A stretch of 64,000 nucleotides of DNA from Superficieibacter sp. HKU1 (GTDB taxonomy: Bacteria; Pseudomonadota; Gammaproteobacteria; Enterobacterales; Enterobacteriaceae): positions 3,596,001 to 3,660,000 of the forward strand of contig NZ_CP119754.1 in assembly GCF_029319185.1 (NCBI RefSeq). Direction: 5' to 3'. Below the pieces are notes generated by a model, which was not told where the DNA came from, did no database searches, and saw only the letters and a list, made by a program, of their open reading frames with translations. A program made the translations under genes and the position numbers. How positions within the stretch are numbered: position 1 is the first letter of the stretch; each line of letters opens with the position of its first letter. Below are positions 53,026 through 61,680 of this stretch, one piece after another.

Positions 53026-54315
53026 ATGGAAACCACTCAAACCAGCACCATTACCTCTGCCAAAGCGCAGAGTACATGGCGTAAAACAGACACCATGTGG
53101 ATGCTGGGCCTTTACGGCACGGCGATTGGCGCGGGCGTATTGTTCCTGCCAATCAACGCAGGCGTTGGCGGTATGATCCCGCTGATTATTATGGCGATCC
53201 TTGCCTTCCCTATGACCTTCTTTGCGCACCGTGGCCTGACCCGCTTCGTGCTGTCCGGTAAAAATCCGGGTGAAGATATTACCGAAGTCGTGGAAGAACA
53301 CTTTGGTATCGGCGCAGGTAAACTGATCACCCTGCTCTACTTCTTTGCCATTTACCCGATCCTGCTGGTATACAGCGTGGCTATCACCAATACCGTTGAA
53401 AGCTTCATGACCCACCAGCTGATGATGACCCCGCCACCGCGGGCGATCCTGTCGCTGATCCTGATTGTCGGCATGATGACCATCGTGCGCTTCGGCGAGC
53501 AGATGATTGTTAAGGCAATGAGCATCCTGGTATTCCCGTTTGTTTTCGCCCTGATGTTGCTGGCGCTGTATCTGATCCCACAGTGGAGCGGCGCGGCGTT
53601 CGAAACGCTTTCATTTACTACGGCGGCTCCCACCGGTCACGGCCTGTGGATGACGCTGTGGCTGGCGATCCCGGTGATGGTTTTCTCCTTCAACCACTCG
53701 CCGATCATCTCCTCCTTTGCCGTGGCAAAACGTGAAGAATACGGCGTGGACGCAGAGAAAAAATGCTCCCGCATTCTGGCTTTCGCCCACATCATGATGG
53801 TGCTGACGGTAATGTTCTTCGTCTTCAGCTGCGTGCTGAGCCTCTCCCCGGCCGATCTGGCAGAAGCTAAAGCGCAGAACATCTCCATTCTGTCCTATCT
53901 GGCGAACCACTTTAACGCGCCGCTGATTGCCTGGATGGCCCCGATCATTGCGATGATTGCCATCACTAAATCCTTCCTCGGCCATTATCTTGGCGCACGC
54001 GAAGGCTTTAACGGCATGGTTATCAAAACCCTGCGTGGTAAAGGTAAATCTATTGAAATCAACAAGCTGAACCGCCTGACCGCGTTGTTTATGCTGGTGA
54101 CGACCTGGATTGTCGCCACGCTGAACCCAAGCATCCTCGGCATGATCGAAACGCTGGGTGGACCGATTATCGCGATGATCCTGTTCCTGATGCCGATGTA
54201 CGCGATTCAGAAAGTCCCGGCCATGCGTAAATACAGCGGCCACATCAGCAATGCCTTTGTGGTGCTGATGGGTCTTATCGCCATGTCTGCCATTTTCTAC
54301 TCCCTGTTCAGTTAA
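53026..54315 (+). CDS. sdaC: Serine/proton symporter SdaC
   Basis: 429 residues with about eleven membrane helices; the first is WMLGLYGTAIGAGVLFLPI, the helix 1 signature of the hydroxy/aromatic amino acid permease family, and helix 6 region holds VMVFSFNHSPIISSF. It imports L-serine (and threonine weakly) with protons. AGGAGAAACAG before the ATG is a good ribosome site. It is followed by sdaB after a 52-base gap with a hairpin; together they import and deaminate serine. Confidence 0.97.
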   Translation: METTQTSTITSAKAQSTWRKTDTMWMLGLYGTAIGAGVLFLPINAGVGGMIPLIIMAILAFPMTFFAHRGLTRFVLSGKNPGEDITEVVEEHFGIGAGKLITLLYFFAIYPILLVYSVAITNTVESFMTHQLMMTPPPRAILSLILIVGMMTIVRFGEQMIVKAMSILVFPFVFALMLLALYLIPQWSGAAFETLSFTTAAPTGHGLWMTLWLAIPVMVFSFNHSPIISSFAVAKREEYGVDAEKKCSRILAFAHIMMVLTVMFFVFSCVLSLSPADLAEAKAQNISILSYLANHFNAPLIAWMAPIIAMIAITKSFLGHYLGAREGFNGMVIKTLRGKGKSIEINKLNRLTALFMLVTTWIVATLNPSILGMIETLGGPIIAMILFLMPMYAIQKVPAMRKYSGHISNAFVVLMGLIAMSAIFYSLFS

Positions 54316-54321
54316 CTCCCC

Positions 54322-54343
54322 CGCGCCATCTTCGGGTGGCGCG
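54322..54343 (+). promoter_or_regulatory. Intercistronic hairpin between sdaC and sdaB
   Basis: CGCGCCA and TGGCGCG pair around TCTTCGGG. With only a short U-poor tail it probably attenuates or stabilises the transcript so that sdaB can still be read. Confidence 0.5.
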
Positions 54344-54367
54344 CTTCATTACCTCAGTGGACGCATT

Positions 54368-55735
54368 ATGATTAGCGTTTTCGATATTTTTAAAATCGGC
54401 ATTGGCCCCTCCAGTTCGCATACCGTCGGCCCGATGAAAGCGGGTAAACAGTTTACCGACGACCTGATTGCTCAGGGTCTGCTGTTCGATGTCACCCGCG
54501 TGGTGGTGGATGTTTACGGCTCACTTTCCCTCACCGGTAAAGGCCACCATACTGATATCGCCATTATTATGGGGCTGGCGGGAAATCTGCCGGACAGCGT
54601 GGACATTGCGGCGATCCCGGCGTTTATCCAGGATGTGAATACCCACGGGCGTTTGCTGCTGGCCAACGGCGAGCATGAAGTGGAATTCCCGGTCGACCAG
54701 TGTATGAATTTCCATGCCGATAACCTGTCGCTGCATGAAAACGGGATGCGTATTACCGCGCTGGCCGGAGAAAAAGCGGTGTACAGCCAGACCTATTATT
54801 CCATCGGCGGCGGCTTTATCGTCGATGAAGCACACTTCGGCCAGTCTGCCGATGCGCCGGTCAGCGTGCCGTATCCGTACAAAACCGCCGCGGATCTTCA
54901 GCAGCACTGCCGTGACAGCGGTTTGTCCCTTTCCGGCCTGATGATGCAGAACGAACTTGCCCTACACAGTAAAGAAGAGCTGGAACAGCACTTCACTAAC
55001 GTATGGGACGTGATGCGCGGCGGAATCGAGCATGGCAGCGTTACCGAAGGCGTTCTGCCGGGGAAATTACGGGTGCCGCGTCGCGCCGCCGCCCTGCGCC
55101 GGATGCTGGTTAGCCAGGATAAGACCACCAGCGATCCGATGGCGGTGGTGGACTGGATTAACATGTTCGCGCTGGCCGTCAACGAAGAAAACGCCGCCGG
55201 GGGCCGGGTAGTCACCGCGCCGACCAATGGCGCGTGCGGCATCGTTCCGGCCGTGCTGGCCTATTACGATAAATTTATCCGCGAAGTGAACGCCAACTCG
55301 CTGGCCCGCTATCTGCTGGTTACCAGCGCGATCGGCTCACTGTATAAGATGAACGCGTCCATTTCCGGCGCGGAAGTCGGCTGTCAGGGTGAGGTCGGCG
55401 TGGCGTGCTCAATGGCAGCGGCGGGTCTGACGGAGTTGCTGGGCGGTAGCCCCGGTCAGGTATGCATCGCGGCTGAGATTGGTATGGAGCACAACCTCGG
55501 TCTGACCTGCGACCCGGTGGCCGGTCAGGTACAGGTGCCGTGCATTGAGCGTAACGCGATTGCCGCCGTTAAAGCGGTCAACGCCGCCCGCATGGCGCTG
55601 CGTCGCACCAGCGAGCCGCGCGTCTGCCTCGATAAAGTCATTGAGACGATGTACGAGACCGGTAAGGATATGAACGCCAAATACCGTGAAACCTCGCGCG
55701 GCGGGCTGGCGATGAAGATTGTGACCTGCGATTAA
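54368..55735 (+). CDS. sdaB: L-serine dehydratase 2
   Basis: 455 residues, the E. coli length. ISVFDIFKIGIGPSSSHTVGPMKAG at the N-terminus is the serine dehydratase beta region; the 4Fe-4S cysteines are in PTNGACGIVP, GAEVGCQGEVGVACSMAA and LTCDPVAGQVQVPCIERN. It deaminates L-serine to pyruvate and ammonia; iron-sulfur and not PLP-dependent. The pairing with sdaC makes a serine-utilisation operon. Confidence 0.97.
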   Translation: MISVFDIFKIGIGPSSSHTVGPMKAGKQFTDDLIAQGLLFDVTRVVVDVYGSLSLTGKGHHTDIAIIMGLAGNLPDSVDIAAIPAFIQDVNTHGRLLLANGEHEVEFPVDQCMNFHADNLSLHENGMRITALAGEKAVYSQTYYSIGGGFIVDEAHFGQSADAPVSVPYPYKTAADLQQHCRDSGLSLSGLMMQNELALHSKEELEQHFTNVWDVMRGGIEHGSVTEGVLPGKLRVPRRAAALRRMLVSQDKTTSDPMAVVDWINMFALAVNEENAAGGRVVTAPTNGACGIVPAVLAYYDKFIREVNANSLARYLLVTSAIGSLYKMNASISGAEVGCQGEVGVACSMAAAGLTELLGGSPGQVCIAAEIGMEHNLGLTCDPVAGQVQVPCIERNAIAAVKAVNAARMALRRTSEPRVCLDKVIETMYETGKDMNAKYRETSRGGLAMKIVTCD

Positions 55736-55813
55736 CCGTGGCAATGGCGCTTTTCGTGGGTAACGGGATGCCATCTCGCCGTTTCCCCTGAGAAGCTGCG
55801 TTGCCCGCACTCT

Positions 55814-55840
55814 GATGCCTCGTTTTGCGAGGCATCTTCC
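55814..55840 (+). terminator. Terminator after sdaB
   Basis: GATGCCTCG and CGAGGCATC pair around TTTTG, followed by TTCC, 79 bases after the sdaB stop. The DNA between is unremarkable. Confidence 0.7.
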
Positions 55841-55913
55841 TGATTTGCCCTCGCTTTATAGCCTCTCCTGCTTCACGGTGGTACCCTGACGCCAGGTTTA
55901 AAGGAGGATACCC

Positions 55914-56669
55914 GTGGCCGTTCATTTACTTATTGTCGATGCGCTGAATTTGATTCGCCGTATTCATGCGGTACAGGGATCGCCGTGCGTGGATGCCTGC
56001 CAGCATGCCCTTGACCAGCTTATTGTTCATAGCCAGCCGACGCACGCGGTGGCGGTGTTCGATGACGAAGCACGCAATATCAGCTGGCGGCATCAAAAGC
56101 TGCCTGACTACAAGGCTGGCCGCGCACCGATGCCGGACGATTTGCATCGTGAAATGCCGCAGCTTCGCGCGGCCTTTGCCCGCAGCGGCGTGCGCAGTTG
56201 GGAGAGTGCCGGCAACGAGGCCGACGATCTGGCCGCTACGCTCGCCGTCAAAGTGGCGCAGGCCGGGCATGAAGCGACTATCGTTTCGACCGATAAAGGT
56301 TATTGCCAGCTTCTTTCGCCGACCATTCGCATTCGTGACTATTTCCAGAAACGCTGGCTGGATGCGCCCTTTATCGCTGCCGAATTTGGCGTGACGCCGG
56401 AGCAACTGCCCGACTACTGGGGGCTTGCCGGTATCAGCAGTTCGAAGGTGCCGGGCGTGGCAGGCATTGGCGCGAAAAGCGCCACGCAGCTACTGACGGA
56501 ATTTACAACCCTGGAAGAGATATACGCCCGCCTCGACGAGGTGCCGCAGAAGTGGCGTAAAAAACTGGAGGACAACCGCGAAATGGCCTTTATTTGCCGG
56601 GACATCGCGCGGCTGCGTTCAGATTTACAGATTGACGGCAATTTGCAGCAGCTTCGGCTGCGCACGTAA
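55914..56669 (+). CDS. xni: Flap endonuclease Xni (ExoIX)
   Basis: 251 residues, starting with GTG at 55914 after a strong AGGAGG. HLLIVDALNLIRRIHAVQG and NEADDLAATLAVKVA carry metal-binding aspartates of the 5' nuclease family, and GLAGISSSKVPGVAGIGAKSA is the helix-hairpin-helix region. It trims flaps like the 5' nuclease of DNA polymerase I but has one metal site fewer in E. coli. It converges on rlmM across a hairpin at 56675. Confidence 0.95.
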   Translation: MAVHLLIVDALNLIRRIHAVQGSPCVDACQHALDQLIVHSQPTHAVAVFDDEARNISWRHQKLPDYKAGRAPMPDDLHREMPQLRAAFARSGVRSWESAGNEADDLAATLAVKVAQAGHEATIVSTDKGYCQLLSPTIRIRDYFQKRWLDAPFIAAEFGVTPEQLPDYWGLAGISSSKVPGVAGIGAKSATQLLTEFTTLEEIYARLDEVPQKWRKKLEDNREMAFICRDIARLRSDLQIDGNLQQLRLRT

Positions 56670-56674
56670 TTTTA

Positions 56675-56707
56675 TCGTCGCCCTGACGTTTCGGGAAAGG
56701 GCGACGA
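56675..56707. terminator. Hairpin between convergent xni and rlmM
   Basis: TCGTCGCCCT and AGGGCGACGA form ten pairs around 13 bases, with TTTTA to its left; on the minus strand this gives a short U-rich tail after rlmM. Confidence 0.65.
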
Positions 56708-56712
56708 GAACC

Positions 56713-57813
56713 TTACCGCTCGTCGCGACGACCACCCACTGCCGCCCACATACGGCGCACGTGCACGGTCACCTCTTCCCTGTCGTGGTAAAGCTGACGC
56801 GCCTGGATCTGAGCGTTAATACCGTTCTCGCTCAGTTTTCCCTCGATGTATGCCAGGTTATGCGATACCTCTTCATAGCGCTTTTTCATCGGCAGCTTAA
56901 GGTTAAAAATGGTTTCCCGGCACCAGCCGTTCACCAGCCACTGCGCCATCAGCGCGGCGACTTTTGCGGGCTTCTCAACCATATCGCAAACCATCCACGA
57001 AATATTATTACGCGTCGGTTTATACCTGAAGCCGTCTTCGCGCAGCCAGGTCACCTGACCGGTATCCATCAGACTCTGCGCCATCGGACCGTTATCGACT
57101 GAATAAACCCACATATTGCGTTTAACCAGCTGATACGTCCAGCCGCCGGGGCATGCCCCGAGGTCAACCGCATACATGCCGTTCGCCAGCCGTTCATCCC
57201 ATTCATCGGCAGGGATGAACACGTGCAGCGCCTCTTCCAGTTTAAGCGTGGAGCGACTCGGCGCATCGGCCGGAAACTTAAGACGCGGAATGCCCATATA
57301 AAACGGGGAGTTGTTATTGCTGTAAGAATAGCCCGTATAGCAGCAGCCCGGCGCAATAAAGAAAACGTGTACCACCGGGCGTTTGGCTGATTCATAGCTG
57401 GTCAGCACTTTCGCCTCACGCAGCGCAGCACGCAGCGGTACGGTAAACTTGCGGCAGAACTTCATCAGCTCTTTGCTTTCATTGGTATCCGCGACTTCAA
57501 CCCGCAGATCGCCGCCCTTCTCTACCACGCCCTGCAACATACCAACAATCGGCGTAATACGATCCTCTGGCGGCAGATTTTGCAGCAGTTCACCGGCGAC
57601 AAACATCTGGCGGGCAAAAATCAGCGAACTAAAAGGTAATTCCGCCGCCAGTTTGTCAGCTTCATTCGCCTGATAACATTCAAAAATGACGTAACCTGAA
57701 TTTTCTTTTACTCGCGCGAAGCCGTAGATTTCACGGCGGCCCGCTTTATCGGTGATTTCTGCTGCACACTCTTTCTCAAACCCGGAGCGACACAATAAAA
57801 TCAGCTTATTCAT
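56713..57813 (-). CDS. rlmM: 23S rRNA 2'-O-ribose (C2498) methyltransferase RlmM
   Basis: 366 residues from the ATG at 57813 (MNKLILLCRSGFEKECAAEI); two codons more are open upstream. A THUMP-type N-terminus is followed by a Rossmann SAM domain with VDLGACPGGWTYQLVKRN and the K-D-K-E tetrad region SWMVCDMVEKP and FNLKLPMKKRYEEV. It methylates C2498 of 23S rRNA. It overlaps the end of ygdD by eight bases, so gcvA-ygdD-rlmM is one transcript. Confidence 0.96.
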   Translation of the reverse strand: MNKLILLCRSGFEKECAAEITDKAGRREIYGFARVKENSGYVIFECYQANEADKLAAELPFSSLIFARQMFVAGELLQNLPPEDRITPIVGMLQGVVEKGGDLRVEVADTNESKELMKFCRKFTVPLRAALREAKVLTSYESAKRPVVHVFFIAPGCCYTGYSYSNNNSPFYMGIPRLKFPADAPSRSTLKLEEALHVFIPADEWDERLANGMYAVDLGACPGGWTYQLVKRNMWVYSVDNGPMAQSLMDTGQVTWLREDGFRYKPTRNNISWMVCDMVEKPAKVAALMAQWLVNGWCRETIFNLKLPMKKRYEEVSHNLAYIEGKLSENGINAQIQARQLYHDREEVTVHVRRMWAAVGGRRDER

Positions 57814-58201
57814 GAACAATGCCCTTACGCTTCAGGCGAATCGCACCGACTAACATCAGCGCCCAGCCAGCCAGAAAACAGACGCCGCCAACCGGCGTCA
57901 CAAACGCCCACAGACGCAAATGCGAGAGCGCCAGACAGTAAAGGCTGCCGCTAAACAAGACGGTTCCCAGCGCCAGAAATACGCTGCTCCAGTAAAACCA
58001 GATGCTGATACGACGCTGCATCGCCACCGCCAGCGCGAAAATCGCCAGCGTATGAAATGCCTGATATTCAAGGCCGGTGTGGATCCAGCCCATTTCTACA
58101 GCGCCCATTGATTTACTTAACACGTGTGCGCCAAACGCGCCCAGCGCCACAAAAATAAAACCGCTAATGGCGGCAAAAATCAGCATAAAACGGCTGGTCA
58201 T
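57806..58201 (-). CDS. ygdD: DUF423 inner-membrane protein YgdD
   Basis: 131 residues with four hydrophobic helices. FVALGAFGAHVLSKSM and TGLEYQAFHTLAIFALA are the DUF423 core. No function is assigned to the family. It begins 19 bases after gcvA. Confidence 0.93.
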   Translation of the reverse strand: MTSRFMLIFAAISGFIFVALGAFGAHVLSKSMGAVEMGWIHTGLEYQAFHTLAIFALAVAMQRRISIWFYWSSVFLALGTVLFSGSLYCLALSHLRLWAFVTPVGGVCFLAGWALMLVGAIRLKRKGIVHE

Positions 58202-58220
58202 GTTATTACCCTACAGTTAT

Positions 58221-59138
58221 TTATTGTTCGTAACGGAAGCGGAATTTTTCTTGCTCACTGGCCGCTTTTGCCAGGATCCACTGACGAAAGGCGGCTATTT
58301 TACCCAGTTCTGCCTGGCTGTCATGACAAACCAGATAAAACGCATTCTTACTCACCAGAACATCATTAAAAGGGCACACCAGACGGCCCGCTTCGATTTC
58401 TGACTGCGCCATCACATTGTTTGCTAAAGCCACGCCCTGCCCGTGAATTGCCGCCTGTAACACCATGGCGCTGTGGCTGAAAATAGGCCCCTGCTGCACA
58501 TTAATATGATTAAGCCCGAGCTGCCGGGTATAGGTTTGCCAGTCGCGGCGAGAGGCATCGTGCAATAACGTATGTTGCGCTAAATCTGCCGGCGTTTTCA
58601 ACGCTTTATCCCCGGTTAGTAGCACCGGTGCGCAAATCGGGAGTAAATATTCGGCATACAGTTTTTCGACGCGCAGGCCGGGCCAGTTGCCGCGCCCATA
58701 AAAAATCGCCACGTCCACATCGTCCGCCAGTTTATCTTCTTCGCGGTCCACCGCCTGGATTCTGACGTCAATTCCCGGATAAGCTGAGTTAAAGCTGGAG
58801 AGCCGGGGCACCAGCCAGTGAATGGCGAAACTGGGCAATAAACTCACCGTCAGCGCCCCTTTCGCACTGCGCGATTGCAGTTTACGGGTTGCGTCGGTTA
58901 ATTGCGAAAATATCTCTTTTATATCCTGGAAATAGCTCTGACCTTCCTCGGTCAACAAAAGCGATCGATTGCGTCGGCGAAAGAGCTTTAACCCCAGGAA
59001 ATCCTCAAGAGACTTGATTTGATGGCTCACCGCAGCCTGGGTCACAAAGAGCTCGTCGGCGGCGCGCGTGAAGCTCAAATGACGCGCGGCAGCATCAAAT
59101 ACACGTAATGCGTTGAGAGGGGGTAATCGCTTTGACAT
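58221..59138 (-). CDS. gcvA: LysR-type regulator GcvA
   Basis: 305 residues, the E. coli length. The winged helix-turn-helix is FTRAADELFVTQAAVSHQIKSLEDFLG (about residues 24-50), followed by the LysR effector domain. It activates the glycine cleavage operon gcvTHP when glycine is high, represses it with GcvR when low, and drives the divergent gcvB. It is divergent from gcvB with 129 bases between. Confidence 0.97.
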   Translation of the reverse strand: MSKRLPPLNALRVFDAAARHLSFTRAADELFVTQAAVSHQIKSLEDFLGLKLFRRRNRSLLLTEEGQSYFQDIKEIFSQLTDATRKLQSRSAKGALTVSLLPSFAIHWLVPRLSSFNSAYPGIDVRIQAVDREEDKLADDVDVAIFYGRGNWPGLRVEKLYAEYLLPICAPVLLTGDKALKTPADLAQHTLLHDASRRDWQTYTRQLGLNHINVQQGPIFSHSAMVLQAAIHGQGVALANNVMAQSEIEAGRLVCPFNDVLVSKNAFYLVCHDSQAELGKIAAFRQWILAKAASEQEKFRFRYEQ

Positions 59139-59267
59139 AGTGATTCTGGCTCAAATGTTAATGCAAATTAACAAACAGGAAACAGGACGCTACCTATTAG
59201 TTTTTTTTATCTGAGCCATTATAATTTGTCCGTTGAGCTTCTACCAGCAAATACCTATAGTGGCCGC

Positions 59268-59471
59268 ACTTCCTGAGCCGGAACGAAGAGTTTTATTGGA
59301 ATGCGTGTTCTGATGAACTTTTGGCTTACGGTTGTGATGTTGTGTTGTTGTGTTTGCATTTGGTCTGCTCTTCAGACCACGGTAGCCAGGCTACCCTTTT
59401 CACTTCCTGTACATTTACCCTGTCTGTCCATAGTGATTAATGTAGCACCGCAAATTGCGGTGCTTTTTTTT
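59268..59471 (+). ncRNA. gcvB: GcvB small RNA
   Basis: 204 nucleotides, nearly identical to E. coli GcvB by memory. TATAGT eight bases upstream is its -10. The G/U-rich R1 target-binding region (TGTGATGTTGTGTTGTTGTG) and the later R2 segment CTGTCTGTCC are intact. It ends in a hairpin AGCACCGCAA-ATTGCGGTGCT followed by eight U. With Hfq it represses many amino acid and peptide transporters, including sdaC in some species. Divergent from gcvA, its activator. Confidence 0.96.
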
Positions 59472-59485
59472 ACCTGAAATCTGGC

Positions 59486-59713
59486 TTATTTCTCCAGAGC
59501 AACCATCTCTTTCACGTCAGAACGGTTGATTTGCTGTTTGTTACCGTTGGCATCTTTATAGGAGATCATCCCGGTATCATTATCGGTGACAGGTTTCCCG
59601 TCAGAAACGATAGTCCGGCCATCATTAGTATGCATTACATAGTTCGGGCCAGAACAGGCGCTCAGGGCAAACGTCAGCATACAGGCGGAAATAATTGCGG
59701 CAGTCTTTTTCAT
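59486..59713 (-). CDS. ygdI: YgdI/YgdR family lipoprotein
   Basis: 75 residues. The lipobox LSAC puts the lipidated Cys at residue 20, followed by SGPNYVMHTNDGRTIVSDGK, the YgdI/YgdR signature, an Sm-like small beta domain. Function unknown. It begins on the minus strand after a gap behind csdA and ends 14 bases from the gcvB terminator, so the two convergent genes share it. Confidence 0.95.
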   Translation of the reverse strand: MKKTAAIISACMLTFALSACSGPNYVMHTNDGRTIVSDGKPVTDNDTGMISYKDANGNKQQINRSDVKEMVALEK

Positions 59714-59905
59714 CTTCTTCTCCTTTTAGCAATTCATGCTATAGAACCATCATTTAGTAACAGGCTAAAACATTCACCTAACAGTTATCAGCATAACCCA
59801 CCATAGAAAACCTGCCAGGATTACAGGACAATTCTGATGGTTTTCAACATGCTTGCGCCGGGAAGTGAATTGCGCGACGATCCCGGTCTTACGATGAGGA
59901 ATGCC

Positions 59906-61111
59906 ATGAATACGTTCAATCCTGCGCAATTTCGCGCGCAATTTCCGGCGCTGGCCGATGCTGGCGTGTACCTTGATAGCGCGGCCACCGCGCTAAAACC
60001 GCAGGCGGTTATTGATGCCACGCAGCAGTTTTATAGTCTGAGCGCAGGGAACGTGCATCGCAGTCAGTTTGCTGAAGCCCAGCGTCTAACTGAACGTTAT
60101 GAGGCCGCGCGCGAACGGGTCGCACGCCTGCTTAATGCGCCGTCAGGCAAAGATATTGTCTGGACCCGTGGAACAACAGAAGCCATTAATATGGTGGCCC
60201 AGTGTTATGCCCGCCCACGCCTGCAGCCCGGTGATGAAATCATTGTCAGCGAAGCAGAGCATCATGCCAATTTCGTTCCCTGGCTGATGGTTGCAGAGCA
60301 GACCGGGGCGAAAGTGGTGAGATTGCCGCTTGGCGCGGACTACCTGCCTGACGTGGCGCGCTTAGCGGAAATCATTACTCCACGCAGCCGTATTCTGGCG
60401 CTGGGACAGATGTCGAACGTCACCGGCGGCTGTCCGGATCTGGCGAAAGCCATTGGCATTGCGCACGGCGCAGGCATGGTGGTGATGGTTGACGGCGCGC
60501 AGGGCGCGGTTCATTTTCCGGCTGACGTACAGAAGCTGGATATCGATTTTTACGCCTTCTCCGGGCATAAACTCTATGGACCTAACGGGATAGGCGCACT
60601 GTATGGCAAAAGTGAACTGCTGGAGAGCATGTCGCCGTGGCTAGGCGGCGGCAAGATGATCGTCGAGGTCAGTTTTGCCGGGTATAAAACCCAGCCGGTA
60701 CCCTATCGCCTTGAAGCCGGCACCCCCAACGTGGCAGGTGTCATCGGACTAAGCGCCGCGCTGGAATGGCTGGAAGGAACGGATATCGCCCAGGCAGAAA
60801 GCTGGAGTCGTGGACTGGCAACGCTTGCCGAAGATGCGCTGGCGAAACGGCCGGGCTTTACCTCCTTCCGGGTGCAGGACTCCAGCCTGCTGGCCTTTAA
60901 CTTTGCTGGCGTTCATCATAGCGATATGGTGACCCTGCTGGCCGGATACGGTATTGCGCTGCGCGCCGGTCAACACTGCGCCCAGCCGCTGCTGGCGGCA
61001 CTCGGCGTCGACGGTACCCTGCGGGTCTCCTTTGCGCCCTATAATACGCAACATGATGTTACTGCACTGGTTAACGCCGTTGACCGTGCGCTTGAAATCC
61101 TGGGGGATTAA
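59906..61111 (+). CDS. csdA: Cysteine sulfinate desulfinase / cysteine desulfurase CsdA
   Basis: 401 residues from the ATG at 59906 (MNTFNPAQFRAQFPAL), with GAGGAATG upstream; the open frame to 59837 is not part of the family. PLP lysine is in FSGHKLYGP, and the catalytic Cys is in RAGQHCAQPLLAALG near residue 358. It mobilises sulfur from cysteine and hands it to CsdE. The stop codon shares its last base with the csdE start (TAATG). Confidence 0.96.
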   Translation: MNTFNPAQFRAQFPALADAGVYLDSAATALKPQAVIDATQQFYSLSAGNVHRSQFAEAQRLTERYEAARERVARLLNAPSGKDIVWTRGTTEAINMVAQCYARPRLQPGDEIIVSEAEHHANFVPWLMVAEQTGAKVVRLPLGADYLPDVARLAEIITPRSRILALGQMSNVTGGCPDLAKAIGIAHGAGMVVMVDGAQGAVHFPADVQKLDIDFYAFSGHKLYGPNGIGALYGKSELLESMSPWLGGGKMIVEVSFAGYKTQPVPYRLEAGTPNVAGVIGLSAALEWLEGTDIAQAESWSRGLATLAEDALAKRPGFTSFRVQDSSLLAFNFAGVHHSDMVTLLAGYGIALRAGQHCAQPLLAALGVDGTLRVSFAPYNTQHDVTALVNAVDRALEILGD

Positions 61112-61557
61112 TGACTAGCCCTGCTTTTGCCGGACACCCTTTTGGCATCACGATAACCGAAGAAACGTTGAAAAAAACCTTCGCTCCGCTGATGCAGTGG
61201 GAAGAGAAATACCGGCAGTTAATTCTGCTGGGAAAACAACTGCCCGCGCTGCCGGACGATCTTAAAGCGCAGGCGCGGGAAATTCCCGGCTGTGAGAATC
61301 GCGTCTGGCTGGGTTACACCGTATCGCCGGAAGGGAAAGTGCATTTCTTCGGTGACAGTGAAGGCCGCATTGTGCGCGGGCTGCTGGCGGTGTTGCTGAC
61401 CGCCTGCGAAGGAAAACGCGCGGCTGAACTGCTGGCGGGGGATCCGCTGGCGCTGTTTGATGAACTGGGCTTACGCAGCCAGCTTAGCGCCTCGCGCAAT
61501 CAGGGATTGAATGCGCTCAGCGAAGCGGTGCGCGCTGCTGCACTGAACGTTGAGTAA
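61111..61557 (+). CDS. csdE: Sulfur acceptor protein CsdE
   Basis: 148 residues, SufE family. The acceptor cysteine is in REIPGCENRVWLGY. It takes persulfide from CsdA and, with TcdA, supports formation of cyclic t6A in tRNA. Directly coupled to csdA; tcdA is convergent on the other side of a REP cluster. Confidence 0.96.
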   Translation: MTSPAFAGHPFGITITEETLKKTFAPLMQWEEKYRQLILLGKQLPALPDDLKAQAREIPGCENRVWLGYTVSPEGKVHFFGDSEGRIVRGLLAVLLTACEGKRAAELLAGDPLALFDELGLRSQLSASRNQGLNALSEAVRAAALNVE

Positions 61558-61580
61558 CATTACGCTACCAATGGCGTAAT

Positions 61581-61615
61581 GCCTGCCCGGCGGCGCTGCG
61601 CTTGCCGGGCCTACA
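61581..61615. repeat. REP element, first copy
   Basis: GCCCGGCGGCGCTGCGCTTG and GCCGGGCCTACA form the usual REP palindrome between csdE and tcdA. Confidence 0.8.
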
Positions 61616-61642
61616 AGTACCCATCTCGTTGATATTGAAGTA

Positions 61643-61680
61643 TTGCCCGGAACGGGCAAGGCGCAGCCGCTATCCGGCAA
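61643..61680. repeat. REP element, inverted copy overlapping the tcdA stop
   Basis: Its complement reads TTGCCGGATAGCGGCTGCGCC, the REP core in the opposite direction to the copy at 61581, so the two make a BIME. The tcdA stop codon TAG and its last Ala and Gly codons lie inside it. Confidence 0.75.
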
